Part shown: positions 10,887 to 22,528 of the stretch, in pieces
How the letters are laid out: the number at the start of each line of letters is the position of its first letter
Numbering within the stretch: the first letter of the stretch is position 1
DNA from: Rhynchosporium graminicola
Lineage: Eukaryota > Ascomycota > Leotiomycetes > Helotiales > Ploettnerulaceae
Reading direction: 5' to 3'
Assembly: GCA_900074885.1 (NCBI GenBank)
Contig: FJUW01000005.1
Location: 774,242-838,241 of the forward strand
Length of the DNA: 64,000 nt
Made by a program: the position numbers and the translations under genes
Notes under the pieces: model-generated
What the model was told of the DNA's origin: nothing
Database searches by the model: none
The model's input: only the letters and a program-made list of their open reading frames with translations

Positions 10887-11858
10887 CTCGTCAATCAATT
10901 GGTAGTTGACAAAGGAGAAAGGAACGGGTGGCAAGGCTGCAAGGGAGAGTTTCGTGGGGTGAAGTCGTCGCCGTCACTAAATTGTTTGGATTGTCAAATG
11001 ATCCACTGTGATTGGCGTCCGATGCTGTGTCACGTGTATTTAGCTTCAGCCTCAAGTCCTCCAACTTCTTCATGCAGAACGTGCAAGGAGTCATTTTTCA
11101 TAATTTTGTATAGTAATTGTCCAGCTGGAATGTGTTCAAATGTCTGGAAAAGGACTTTCGCTGGAAGATGATTTCATTTGCCTTGTTGTCTTTGAATCGC
11201 GCGTATATCAAGAGCGTCAGGAGCCAAGGCCAAACAGAAAGCCTTCGGCAAATAGCTTCTCATGCAGCTTTTCAAACACAAAGCAAGGTCGTATAAAACA
11301 CTTAGCTTTTGACTCAAGTTGTTGGGGAGCACGATCGGAGGTGATGATTTAACCACATGTCACCAAGCTTTGCCATCACGTCAATAAGATCACTCAAGAA
11401 CAAATGTATGGGTATCAGATCTAGTTGCAGCTATTTGCCTTATTCTAGAGACCATTCTTTCCTTCCATTTCCGATATCTGAACGCAGAAGAAAACGCAAC
11501 CTCAAATGACATAAAAGACTCGCTGCGTGCTAGAGATCATAATTTCAAGGAACAAGGGCAGGAAAGAAAAAGCGCCACCATGAAGATTTTAAATAATCGT
11601 AAGTGTATCGTGCTTTGGGGGACTTCCCTTGATGCCCCTTTGTCCTTCGTTCGGCTCCATTGATGGATCCGGGGAAAAGAAGCTTTGCATGAAACCATAA
11701 TCGTTGCTTCGTCGTATTATCGTAAACACTTGCAGTGTCAATCCAGTATTGGGTGCGAAGACAATTGTCCAGAAACACCATTTCCCAGGAAATGACCACA
11801 ATAACTCTCCGCCGAGGTCCAGATACTGGCAGGTAGAAATAGTTCACAGAAAGTTTGG
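10887..11858. other. Intergenic, no gene seen
   Basis: This is the promoter side of the NDUFS7 gene and the 3' side of the PP2C gene. Only short frames without conserved motifs are present. Confidence 0.5.
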
Positions 11859-13648
11859 TTACTTCTGTTCAGGCTCGGTCTTCACAGACTTTGTCTCGCC
11901 ATCGACAACGCTCTTGTACTTCGGGTCGGAATCACCACTCTCAGCTGCCTGGCCCTTCGAGACCTGACTGTCCAAGTCGCGATCCTCCTCGCTCCGGTCG
12001 AACATCTCGGTGTCATCTGAGTCAGTTAGGACCTCCGTACCATCTCCAAGAAGGATAATGCGACCTCGTTGGTTACCACCGAACGACTTCGACTTCTGGT
12101 CCATATCAACATCATAACCGGAATCGCTATCATCGAAGTTGTGGTGAACACCTGGGCCACGGAACTCAGCTTTCAAGGTGTTAGCGCGGTACGGGAGCGC
12201 AGAGTGCAAATACTTGCCATACTCGGGAGGTGCACAAGGTCCGTCACCATTGGCAACTCTCTTTGCGATCTCATCATACCACTCCTCCTTGCTCTTGCCG
12301 CGGAGAAGACCAATGATGATAATTGTCATGTTATCGCAACCGACTCCACCAGTCTCGGAGCTGGAAGCAAGGCAGTTGTCCATCATGTTCTCGCAGATCT
12401 TGGAAAGGTCCTGCTTGGCAGCAATTCCACGTCTGACGAACTCAACGACAGCTTGGGACGACTGGCAATCCCAGATACCTAGAATTAGATGTTAAAGACA
12501 ATTTTCGATACATTGAAGAAGTGCCCTACCATCACAAGCGACCACCAAGAACTCATCATCATCGGAGATATCGTGAACAGTTACGTCGGGGTATGCAGTA
12601 ACAATCTGTTGCTCGGGAGCAAGCTCGGCACTCTTCTTGAATTCGAAATCGCCAATGGCTCTTGACAAAGCAAGGTTACCGTTAACGCGACCAAAGTCAA
12701 CGAATCCTCCAGCAGCTGTAATGCGTGCCTTCTCGCCTATACAATGTCAATATACAAACTAGAATGCAATCTTCTCACTTGCATACCCTCGTTTTGTGGC
12801 TTGTGGTCGAATGAAAGTGGCTTTGCTCGTCCCTTAACACCCAAGACACTTCTAGAGTCGCCAGCATTTCCCTGGATTGGTCAGTTTCGCATCCTTAAAC
12901 GAAGCTTGAACTACTTACCACAAAGATCTGCTTTGCAGAGACAATTGCAACGGAAGCTGTGCAGCCAGAAACTTCTTCCTCGTACCGTGGGTCTACAAGC
13001 ACGAGTCAGTTTCACATATGCCTCTTCTGTATGCGCAAGCTAACCGTTGAGAATAGCTCTATCCGTAGCCAAGAATCCGTCCTTCAAGGCCTGCTCCAAA
13101 TCGCCCTTCTTGAAAGCCTCCTGCTTGGCAATGATAGGATGGATATTCTCGCCGGCGAACAGGGCCACTTTGTCTCCTCCATGCCCGTCATATACTCCGA
13201 AGAATGAGAGTCTCGAATCGACACTGGCTTGCTTTGCCTCCTTTCCACCCTCGGCGACGGATTGCAGGTCCAGGATTGTTGCGTGCGCATCCTCCATGCT
13301 GATTCTCCATCCTTGCATGGACGAGACTCCGTATATCAAGCGATCATCGCCACCGTTTTCGGAAGTCTAGAAGGTTGCATGTCAGCAAGTTTCGCTGGCT
13401 CAGCTTACGCAAGTCGAATTGTCCAGACTAAGTGTGTTCGAAAAGCTGTGGAACCCCCTTCAAGATATTGATAGAGCTGAATTCAAGACTTGGTCTGCAG
13501 CCAACGCGCGTCCACTCAGCTCACAAGAGACATGCTCGAAGAGGAACAGAGCATATTGTGAGAACGAGAAACGACCAAGGCGTCCGCATAGAAGGAGAAG
13601 AAAGCTGCATACCTTGTCGACGACCGGCTCGGACAGAGTCTGACCCAT
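11859..13648 (-). CDS. PP2C-type Ser/Thr protein phosphatase, Ptc2/Ptc3-like
   Basis: Six exons, 13613-13648, 13045-13366, 12919-12992, 12787-12871, 12530-12736 and 11859-12478, encode 447 aa. The start [10 protein letters not shown] is typical of Ptc2/Ptc3 and places a Gly at position 2, a possible myristoylation site. PP2C metal-binding motifs are present in order: [59 protein letters not shown] and [12 protein letters not shown]. The enzyme uses two Mg/Mn ions held by the aspartates of these motifs. Family members dephosphorylate stress MAP kinases and checkpoint kinases in yeast. The C-terminal ~130 residues are acidic and Ser/Asp-rich, without fold motifs. The first intron (13367-13612, 246 nt) is the longest I find in any gene of the window and follows only 12 codons. 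Confidence 0.94.
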
Positions 13649-15350
13649 CGTGACAGAGATCGATCTACCTGCGCGTAGAGACCAAGGGCAAGGTCAATTC
13701 GAGCTGTAAAATTTGTAATTGAGGGCTCCAGGTAAAAAGAGATGATGTGCGGGGTCGTGTCGCGTTGTGAGCACAGCTCGAAGATATGTTGCAGACGCTC
13801 TGCTGCTTTGTATTCACAAAATGTAAGGTTTCTTTGCTCGTTGAGAAGTTTGAGGGGTTCTTGAAGTCAGGTCGCGTGTAGGGCAGAAAGTTGGTTGGAT
13901 TCTCGAAATGATGAATGAGGTATGAGATCGCTTCCAATTGACGCTAGTGGGGCTGGATGCAGGCCGGGCGGGCAAAATGGAGACGAGAACGAGCTCCAGG
14001 TATGGTAACAATTATGTCTGTCCATTTGGATTTACAAATTATTCTAGAGAATAAATAGTGTACAAATACGGCAAGGGTGAACTTCAAAGTCCTTCTTATT
14101 GGAATAATTATTAAAATAAGGAGAACAACCAGTTGTAAGAAGAATTCTCACGGCTCAACTACGAGCCCGAGGCAGCAGCCAGCAAGCCAGCAAGCCAGCA
14201 AGCATGGAGGGGAAAGCGCCTTCTGGCTCTGGGGGGGCGAAGTGGAGGGGAACCTGAACAGAACAGACCAGGGAGGGCAGGATGGATGGATGGTGCTGTA
14301 TCAGTGTGCCCCTTTCACGAGGGCAGGGAGCTGATCTTCCCTTCTCAATGGACCCTGAATTATGTTATGTTGCGCTCTTGTGTTGATGCCGAGGCAAGGC
14401 CGGAACTTCTGGAAAGGCGCGTTTTATAGTTGACAGCTAGCTGGAGCAGCTGTCAACTTGTCAAGACAGAATTCTCACTTTCGTCTGAAGGGAGTACAGA
14501 CAGGAAGGTACTTGCGAACAATCAATATCTGGCATGCTACAATATCTATGCCTCAATCTGATTGTGGCGGTGATCAAAGCCCGAGATGAGTGAGTGGCTG
14601 GCCAGAAGGCTGCGTCATCGGGGTCGTTGCCATCCTGGTTGACACCTCGTGATCGCAATATCGGATGAACATCCCAACTACTATCGGTTGTACTTATAAA
14701 GGAATGCCCGCACATGCACATGCTGGGTCGGTTGCTATCTGAACCCGTGTATGCAAGTGTGATCATGACTTTGTGGGTAGGTAGGTATTGGTGGCTAATT
14801 ATTCCAAGAAATCTCAATCCCGACCTCAACTATTACTCGAGGTTGCAGGTCGATGATAAAGTCACAAAAGTATCGCGGGACAATACTACTCAAAGTGATC
14901 TAATTAAAGTCACTTAACTTTTGAATAGCTCTAAGAATCTGGAGTGGTGATTTCACTATAGAGTCCCATCTCGCTGCACCTGAGATAGAGCTGACTGGCC
15001 TCGGTACACACAACGCTCGTGTAAAAACTGTTGAAAGAGGCCATCTTAATGTGTCGTATCATCTGTCCACGTCCCTTGTCACCTTGTGCTGATTGAATCT
15101 TTCGGATCAACATTAGGATGACAGTGCTTCCGTCGCGTGGTTGAGATCATGAGATAGTGTGAATCAATACATTAGCTAGGAGAGAGGCAGCGAGATGTTG
15201 ATTTGACCTTAGTAGCAGCTATATGCAACGTGTGGCAACTTCTATTTCGGAACTTCATTTCGGAGAGGACAAATAAGCAGCACCGGAGACATTCTAGCAG
15301 TCTATGTCTGTACTGATCGGTTTGCTCTAAGGGAATATTCTCAAGTCAAG
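13649..15350. other. Intergenic region with AGCAAGCC microsatellite
   Basis: This 1.7 kb lies upstream of the PP2C gene and downstream of the Axl2-like gene. An imperfect repeat of CAGCAAGC units lies near 14172-14204. Open frames such as 14461-14829 (-) show no domain or splice continuation. Confidence 0.45.
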
Positions 15351-18300
15351 CTAAATATAAGCCGTATAATCCATCACCCCCCTCCGCGTATCCATCCTCC
15401 TCACATCCCTCGCATCAACAATACCCAGTCTCCTCCCTACGCCGTCCATGGCCCTCGTAGCACGATCGATATCCGGAGACGACGGAGTGGATTTCGAGAT
15501 CGAAGTACCTATACCAGCATCACCACGTCTACCCATATCACTCTCCTCCTCCCTCCCACTTCTTGAAGTCTCCAAACTTCCTTCCGAAAAGCTATAATCT
15601 TCCCAAACGCCTTCATTATTCCTCGATTCTTTCTCAGGGCTATTCGCCATCTGCGCCATCTCACCAGGCGCTGAATCAAACCGACTATCTCTAGACTCAA
15701 ACGAGCGGATACTACTTCGCGTCCTCATGCGTGCAGTCTGAATATACGATCGTAATTGTCTCGTCCCTTCTCTCGCCATACCAAAAGATATGCTCCGTGA
15801 GTCGCGCGGATCGGTCTCGTCGCTCATCTCACGGAGACCGCGATTGATGGTCTCTTCTAAACTGTCCATTATAGCTTCTTCCGGGACAGTGGGGGAATCT
15901 GCGTAAGAGGTTCGCAAGTGTTTCTTTGTTACCTTGCCGGAGTTCCGGAGAGATGAACCACCGAAGAAGGGTGAGGAGCCGACTCTTCTGCTCACTGGAC
16001 GGGAGAGGCGAGAGTTATCGCTGCTTTCGGAGAGGATGATTGAGTCTGGTGCTATTGACGGGCTTTTGGTAACTGCTCTTATGGTTTTCCGAGGGGACAT
16101 TGATACAGGCCGACGGTATTCATAGGTTGATGAGGCGCCGGCGAGGCTTCGTCGATTCTCGTTCTCAATTGATGTAGCTATTGTGAGCCATGTTTTCGAG
16201 TCCCTGGCTAGATTCCGACTTTCTGACCAGTCTTGTCCATGACCAATGCTGCGTCTCTTCGCAGTGTTGCAGGTTGAAGAGAAAAGTGGCTCTGCTCGAC
16301 TGTGGCCTACATCTCTTGGTCGATTCATGGTTGACGTGACTTTGGATTGGCGTTTTGTAGATCTCGTGGGGATCGGCACTTCTTTTGATGGCAGGACAGA
16401 CGGCATATCTTCATTCACATCCAGAAAAGTTCCCCGTTTTTCTAAGGCGGAGAAGCTGTCCAGCGATGAAAGCGGGAAATTGCTATTCTGGAGGTTCAGA
16501 ATAGATTCTTCACGAGGCAGACTAGGAGGTACACTCTGTCTGGCAGCATCTGATGGGGTTGAAGAGAGCAGAATAGTTGAGTGTTGAGTGTGGCCTTTCC
16601 GAGAATAGTTCGAGTATCTTCGTGCTAGATTATGTGTCTGAAACGAGCCTGTTCCGGATGACCTGAGTGTCGGATACCCACTCTCTTGGGTGTTGCTCCA
16701 GCTGTAATCGGACAGAGAATTGTTGGATTTCGATCTCACTCTATATCCAAGACTAGAGATGTGCGAGTTCATCAATCGAGACATCCCAGGGTCCACCAGT
16801 GCTGACATAGTTTGCGATCTTCTTGCACGATGGTTTACTTCAACATTTCCGCGTCTATCTTTTTCGGATGTTTCGGCCCCAGATATTGTTCCCAAGACTG
16901 CTCCTGGCCTCGCACCACGTTGGACTCCGAATCCAGACATGTTTAGCTGAAGAAGTGGAGGTGGTGGAATTGAAGGAACTGGCTCTAACGTATGGAAGCT
17001 TTCCGCAACGCTAGGTCTGGCATCCAGAGGAGACGATATGGAGCGCTTCTCAATCTTTCCAAATTCCTTTTGCTTCTTGGCTACGTGCCGTCGTTGAAAA
17101 TAGCAGCAAAATGCTAACAGTATAGCCAGTAATAGTATCCCAAATGGTATTGCTATAGCAAGAATAACTCTTGTACTGAGCACTTTGCGAGACTTTGCAA
17201 CAGACGGCTCAGCTTCGCTTGTTTTCGAGGTTGCGGCCACCTTAGAGGTCGGAGAAGGACTTCTGATCGATGAGTGGCGAGCAGAAGTCGAGATCGTAGT
17301 CATTGCATCGGCAGTTAGTAGGAGCTTGAAAAATCGAGAGTCGGAGATTTGGTGTGTCTTCGAGGTTGCCGATAATGTCACCACCAGCGCCGATGGCTGT
17401 GTTGATGGCGATATTTGCCCTGCAAGTATGAATGTTTGTGGATTGAAAGAGATGGAATATTGCTGAGGGACAATTTCTGCAGTCAAAATGGTATCTGATT
17501 TGTTTGTAAGGTAGGCGCCTAGGTCGTAAGAAAAGGTCGAGCCGATCGTTGCGTTCAAATCCCCGATAGATTTGGTGAATAGCGGAGCCGTAATATAGAC
17601 ATGAACGAGAGCATCCGCGCTGTCACCATAGATGTCTGTCACTTGGACAGTAATGTCGGAAGATATCGCGTCTGCTGGCACAGTTCCAATCAGTGCGAAG
17701 GTTGAATTATTGAAGGTCATCCATGAAGGTGTATTTGCAGATATTGCAACAAGATCAGACACCTTTGCGGGCTTGCTATCTAGCTCCAAATCCCCCAAAA
17801 GTCCGTCGAAGTTGATTCTTTCTCCTATCGTGCCGTTGATCACGCTCTCAGCATTTTTGAAGGCAAACAGATGTACTCCAACTTCGACATCAAAATACAA
17901 CGAAGATCCTCCAAATCCCTCGATATCAGATGCAATGAGTTGTATTCCAAACGTTTGTGGTGGTTGGATTAGCGACTGATAATCGGGAGTCTGACCTGCA
18001 AACGAGAGTGAGTTTCTATCAAATTTGATCCACGAGGGCAATGGAGTATTGTCCGAAGTGATTGCATAGTAGTTGAAGGCTGTACCACCATCATCGTTCG
18101 CAAATGTTCCAGGTTGTAAGCTGAAGCTGAAAGGTGTCGAAGGATGATAGAGCAGTGTCGAAGGGGCTGAAAATGCACCTGACGATACCAGCTGACTCGC
18201 TGGTATCCGTACTGACGGTGCCAAGTTCTTGGATACCACAAGTGTTGCGTTCAGCGTAATTGAGCCCGTAGAATCGCTTGCAGTCAAGCTGATTGGCACA

Positions 18301-18581
18301 CCAGTAACTGTATGTGTGCCCGCATCCTCAAGTGAAGGCGTCCCTGATAGGATTCGAGAAGTACTGTCCAGAGACAGCCACGTAGGTCCGCTAGAAAGGG
18401 TATATATCATAGGTAGATCGGATTGAAATGTCGAAATTGGGAAGGCATAAGAGAATGGTATCAAAACTCTTGCTGCAGGTGGGACTTGAGAGTTTATTGG
18501 AAAGGCAACTGTTGGAACCGCATTACTTGAAGGTCCGTAAATGGCGAAAAGAATAATCAGAGCCCGCGATGCCATGATCAT
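15351..18581 (-). CDS. Axl2/Bud10-like cadherin-fold membrane protein
   Basis: A single 1076-aa frame. I start it at the ATG at 18581 because MIMASRALIILFAIYG followed by small residues makes a good signal peptide. The frame is open a further 119 codons upstream, but that extension looks like leader DNA. The ectodomain contains about four cadherin-like (CADG) modules with the recurring pattern PxWLxxDxxxxxLxGTP (GPTWLSLDSTSRILSGTP; TPSWMTFNNSTFALIGTVP). A transmembrane helix (VILAIAIPFGILLLAILLAF) follows at about residues 470-495. The cytoplasmic tail of nearly 600 residues is Ser/Arg-rich and unstructured. Yeast Axl2 marks axial bud sites and supports septin/Cdc42 polarity. In filamentous fungi the homologue is linked to septation and conidiogenesis; the role here is inferred. 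It is divergent from the EFM6-like gene. Confidence 0.85.
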   Translation of the reverse strand: MIMASRALIILFAIYGPSSNAVPTVAFPINSQVPPAARVLIPFSYAFPISTFQSDLPMIYTLSSGPTWLSLDSTSRILSGTPSLEDAGTHTVTGVPISLTASDSTGSITLNATLVVSKNLAPSVRIPASQLVSSGAFSAPSTLLYHPSTPFSFSLQPGTFANDDGGTAFNYYAITSDNTPLPSWIKFDRNSLSFAGQTPDYQSLIQPPQTFGIQLIASDIEGFGGSSLYFDVEVGVHLFAFKNAESVINGTIGERINFDGLLGDLELDSKPAKVSDLVAISANTPSWMTFNNSTFALIGTVPADAISSDITVQVTDIYGDSADALVHVYITAPLFTKSIGDLNATIGSTFSYDLGAYLTNKSDTILTAEIVPQQYSISFNPQTFILAGQISPSTQPSALVVTLSATSKTHQISDSRFFKLLLTADAMTTISTSARHSSIRSPSPTSKVAATSKTSEAEPSVAKSRKVLSTRVILAIAIPFGILLLAILLAFCCYFQRRHVAKKQKEFGKIEKRSISSPLDARPSVAESFHTLEPVPSIPPPPLLQLNMSGFGVQRGARPGAVLGTISGAETSEKDRRGNVEVNHRARRSQTMSALVDPGMSRLMNSHISSLGYRVRSKSNNSLSDYSWSNTQESGYPTLRSSGTGSFQTHNLARRYSNYSRKGHTQHSTILLSSTPSDAARQSVPPSLPREESILNLQNSNFPLSSLDSFSALEKRGTFLDVNEDMPSVLPSKEVPIPTRSTKRQSKVTSTMNRPRDVGHSRAEPLFSSTCNTAKRRSIGHGQDWSESRNLARDSKTWLTIATSIENENRRSLAGASSTYEYRRPVSMSPRKTIRAVTKSPSIAPDSIILSESSDNSRLSRPVSRRVGSSPFFGGSSLRNSGKVTKKHLRTSYADSPTVPEEAIMDSLEETINRGLREMSDETDPRDSRSISFGMAREGTRQLRSYIQTARMRTRSSIRSFESRDSRFDSAPGEMAQMANSPEKESRNNEGVWEDYSFSEGSLETSRSGREEESDMGRRGDAGIGTSISKSTPSSPDIDRATRAMDGVGRRLGIVDARDVRRMDTRRGVMDYTAYI

Positions 18582-19424
18582 AGAGGCCCCGAAGATCTCG
18601 ATGATATGCAAACTAGCAGAGCAGCTGGGGTTTCCCAAAGCGTAACACGAATTGAGTATGGAGATACAACAGTACATGCAAATGGAAAAAAAATAGTCAA
18701 AAAGGGAGAAGAGCGACAGCTTGATGGATACCATCAAGGATGAATGTTGGAGGCGCAGTGTAGGGAGGCCGCCTATCAGATAGTATCGCCTTGCTTGGAA
18801 TTCAAGTGTAGAAAGGGAAGCATGACACATGCGACAAGGGATGAAAAATACACGAACCAACCTTCTGATGGCATCGAGAAGGTATTTTTGCACTGCAATG
18901 GAAACCAAATAGATGAAATTTGGGTGGCTCGAAGACACGGAGGCTGAGGTTACCGCATTCCAAGCACAAAAGTCTCAGGTGGCCCAGGTTCGGTAGCAAA
19001 TTGGTAGATTTTTAAGTGGCGATGCACCAGAGAATCCGAGAGGAATTATAGCCCTTCGTAACCCTAAAGACTGGTCTCTGGCTGGTAGTTGTAAATGGCT
19101 CGCTAGGCCCTTCTGAGTGGAAATGCAATTGGAAGAGAAGGGGTGTGTGTGCTATGTGGCTGTTGTTTGCTACTTCGGGTCATAACACGGACGTCAGAAG
19201 TCATTTGCAATGAAGCATAGCATAGGTACATTAAGAGATTTGACGTTCCCCCTTGATAAAAGGGGTTAGAGGTTGCGTCTGAGAAAAGGCCATGCTCTCA
19301 TGCGAGGGGTTTCTGAGGAAGGAAGGAAATGACATTCAGAGACCCACTTTTTAGCCGACCTCGATGCCTTCACCTGCTTGAATCTGCTCGGCTCTCCTTT
19401 ACAACACGAACAGATAGACACAGT
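18582..19424. promoter_or_regulatory. Divergent promoter region, Axl2-like / EFM6-like
   Basis: This 840 bp lies between two divergent start codons. The part next to the Axl2-like gene stays open in its frame for 119 codons but encodes no recognisable motif. No other gene is supported. Confidence 0.4.
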
Positions 19425-20233
19425 ATGGCGTCCCGCTCCGTATCTCCAGAATTTGACCCTCTCTCATTTGGCGAGGATCTCACAGCCGTACCCGCTTACA
19501 AGGCCGCATCAACCACGTCTGTCACCTTTTCCAAGCTCCTCGAGCCTCCATTACTACTCCACGAAGATCTTAAATCGGGCTGTGGTGGTCAACTATGGCC
19601 TGCCGGGATGGTACTTTCTCAGCAGATGCTACGTTATCACAAGAACTCACTCAAAGATGCACGAATGTGAGTCTTTGGTGATTCTGCAGCGATTTCGGAG
19701 CAGTGCTGACTTTGTGCCGAAGTCTTGAACTTGGAGCTGGTGGTGGTCTTGTTGGACTAGGTGTGGCTCTTGGTTGTGAACTGGATAATCCTCTTTACAT
19801 TACCGACCAACAGAATATGGTAGAGCTCATGCGCAAGAATATCGAGTTAAATGGTCTTGAATCGCGTGTCAAGGAGCTGGTTCTGAATTGGTAAGTTTCT
19901 GAGAACTCTGTTATGTATTCACTATCTGATAAGAAATTGAGGGGTGATCCATTACCAGAAGAAGTCGTCAGCCAAAAGCCAAATCTCATCTTGGCAGCTG
20001 ATTGTGTCTACTTTGAGCCAGCCTTTCCTTTGCTCCTCACGACTCTAGAAGACCTTCTCGAGCTTTGTAAAGAATCAGTTATCTATTTCTGCTTCAAGAA
20101 GCGGAGGAAAGCAGACATACAGTTCATGAAGAAAGCCAAGAAGAAGTTCATGGTGGAGGAGATCGAGGATCAAGACAGAGGAACATTCTCTAGAGAAGCC
20201 TTGTTCTTGTATAGTTTCAAAAGGAAACCATGA
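19425..20233 (+). CDS. METTL21/EFM6-type protein-lysine N-methyltransferase
   Basis: Three exons, 19425-19666, 19723-19890 and 19942-20233, give 233 aa. The seven-beta-strand SAM-binding motif LELGAGGGLVGLGVAL begins at residue 82, formed across the first intron. It is preceded by GGQLWPAGMVLSQQM, the substrate-side segment typical of this class. Post-I and motif II elements follow (YITDQQNMVELMRKNIELNG; ILAADCVYFEPAFPLLLTTL). The DCVYF sequence is the class equivalent of the D-x-x-Y/F signature of METTL21-like enzymes. The best match by memory is yeast EFM6, which methylates elongation factor eEF1A on lysine; the substrate here is inferred. The protein should be cytosolic. It converges on the SHB17-like gene, which ends about 200 bp downstream. 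Confidence 0.85.
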
Positions 20234-20434
20234 ATACCATGAAACAGAACCTCGGTATCTAGCTTCGAATTCGACGACCTCTAGATCTTCCTAACCTATG
20301 TCTTACCAATATTTTGGCTATATATTTAGGCATATCCCTACTCATCTCTGGACACGAAACCTTCAAGGCCTCATCGCCATCATTCCAGATAGAGTCGCAG
20401 AGTCGAGATCTTTGCGAGTGTAGCTAGAGATCCT

Positions 20435-21222
20435 CTACTTCTCATCACTGGCTCCCATATTCACACCAAGCAAGAAAGCCGGCTCATCAACCTTATGGTG
20501 CTCATAAGAAAGCACGCCAACCGCACCAGGTTCCAACATCATAGGCAAGCTTCTACTAAGCTCAAACCCAATCCACCTCTTCGCAAAAGCTCTCAAAATA
20601 TGTCCATGAGCAATCAGCACCACATCTACAGGCTTCTCACCATGCATATACGGCCCCTGCATCTTTCTAATCTTCCTAATCACACCATCCAATCTTTCCG
20701 AAACCTCAGCAGCCGTTTCCCCCTCTTCACAGCCATCCACCCAAATATTCCACGGCCTCACATTATCCAAACCCCTCCCCTTCCGAGCTTCTCTAATCTG
20801 CGCAGTCAAGAGTCCCTCGTATAACCCGTATTCCCATTCTCGGATATCTTCCGTAGTTTCGTAATTCTTCGAAAGGTCCTGACGTGATGCTGAGTCGAAG
20901 AGCAATTCGTATGTTCGTTGTGCGCGTGTTCGCGGGCTTACGAATATATGGGCGATGCGGGAGGGATCGACGATTTTCCCGGCACCGACGATTACGGAGG
21001 CGGATGAGGAGACTTGCTTCTCGCCGTTGGGGGTCAGAGGAATATCGCTGCGACCAGTGTAGCGTCCTGATATTGTCCATTCGGTTTCTCCTGATGATGG
21101 TTAGTACGGTGCAACTTGCTTGAAGATTCTATCATCGAAGCTTGCAGAAGATATATTCCTGGAATAGACATACCATGTCGAACTAGAAACACACGCGGTG
21201 TTCCAGCATCCTTGTCTGGCAT
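20435..21222 (-). CDS. Sedoheptulose-1,7-bisphosphatase, SHB17-like (histidine phosphatase superfamily)
   Basis: Two exons, 21174-21222 and 20435-21090, give 234 aa. Splicing builds the catalytic motif VFLVRHGETEWTISGRYTGR; its His is the phosphorylated nucleophile of the superfamily. The second catalytic His lies in VVLIAHGHILRAFAKRW near the C-terminus, and the acid residue in REWEYGLYEG. The combination ETEWTISGRYTG-SDIPLTPNGE is characteristic of yeast SHB17/YKR043C, which hydrolyses sedoheptulose 1,7-bisphosphate in riboneogenesis. Yeast SHB17 is 271 aa, slightly longer. The intron (21091-21173) interrupts the glycine codon of RHG. Confidence 0.87.
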
Positions 21223-22000
21223 ATTGACTTGGGGGAGGCGTATATTGATCTTACATTGTGAAATAGACAGGTGCTAGGCAGGTTCTTGCTCAATCGTAGT
21301 GGGGGCGGGGTCCCCACCGAAGGGTACCTGTCTCTTTCTGGCAGGGATATACTTGCCAGGAAGCTTCGGTAAATTGACAAATCACAATTGAAAGGAAGAA
21401 GCTCAAGAGCTGCAAAGAAAACAAACTTGGATCGAGAGTACACTGTTCAGAATGGTCAATAACAACATATACGTTAACATACGTTGACTAGCTATAAGCA
21501 GGAGATCTTTCCGATCAGTGCTGTTTCTCTCTCTGATAGGTATTCACTCGACGATAGGGAAGCGAGAGTTCGACTTAGTTGACATCAAACTCACAGAGGA
21601 ACTATATGAAATCCAACAATAGAACATGTGAATCTGGCTACCAGAAATATCCATTTGAATCTAGGAGCTAGAACTATCTGCATTTTTGGCCTACTTGATC
21701 CTCTATATTTGCTGAGCTGATCGAGAAATGGGACGATGGGGACGGACTAAGTGAAGACATCGCGCTAGACAAGGATCTAACTCAACGACATGCCTTCTAC
21801 TCAAGTTCCACAAGTTGCTTGCTTCAAAGTCTTCAGCATAGACAATTACTTTAGGTAGATTAGATTCGTCGCTCGCAGGAGTTCCAAGCAGTCTATATTT
21901 CGTTTTGCTAGGCTTCTTATTTGTTACTGTGGCTCGCCCCGTCAGATTCAACGGAACCATGGTAACCAATCAGACCTAACGTATGGGAGGGAAGGAAGCC

Positions 22001-22025
22001 TGCCCTGCCCTGCCCTGCCCTGCCC
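22001..22025. repeat. (TGCCC)5 microsatellite
   Basis: Five perfect units, continued by partial matches on both sides. A second array of the same unit and orientation lies 320 bp away. Confidence 0.9.
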
Positions 22026-22347
22026 TGAGTACCTGAATAGAAGCGACAACCGTCGGGCGGCTGGCGAGGCTGAAATGGACGCTTGACTGGATATTCCTCA
22101 TTCATCAAGTTCCATCCGAACATTGACGACTACGGTATATCTACCTATCTACCTAGGCCGTGTTGGCTTAGGTGGTCGAAAACCCGGTACTTCACTTAGA
22201 CGATCGGGATCGGATCGATCCGTTGTTTTGTTTTTTTAACCTACAGTACTTGTCGTTATCATTTTCATTTCGTAGTCTTTCTTTTCTCCCAACTGATAAC
22301 ATCATTCTCTCACAAGTCACAACGTCCCTCGCAATCGAATCACACCC

Positions 22348-22367
22348 TGCCCTGCCCTGCCCTGCCC
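22348..22367. repeat. (TGCCC)4 microsatellite
   Basis: Four perfect units with a partial fifth, on the same strand as the array at 22001. Confidence 0.9.
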
Positions 22368-22528
22368 TGCCATCTGGTGGCTCAGGCTCAGGCTGCAGGA
22401 TCTTGAAGAGAGTCATATACGACTCTCGGGTACGCGAACGCAGCCCCAGTTCTGATTGATTTCCTGGCACTTCGTTCAGCATTGCCAAGATAGGCATCGA
22501 CCTCAGCCTCCTCAGCCTGTTCTCCATC

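Larger units (their letters stand above)
21223..22528. promoter_or_regulatory. Divergent region with two TGCCC arrays
   Basis: This 1.3 kb separates the SHB17-like (leftward) and RBR (rightward) genes. Two same-orientation TGCCC pentanucleotide arrays lie at 22001-22025 and 22348-22367. A CT-rich stretch precedes the RBR start. No gene is supported. Confidence 0.45.

Noticed and set aside
18582..18938. 119-codon N-terminal extension of the Axl2-like ORF
   Set aside because: It would bury the signal peptide and has no family similarity; it looks like leader or promoter DNA.
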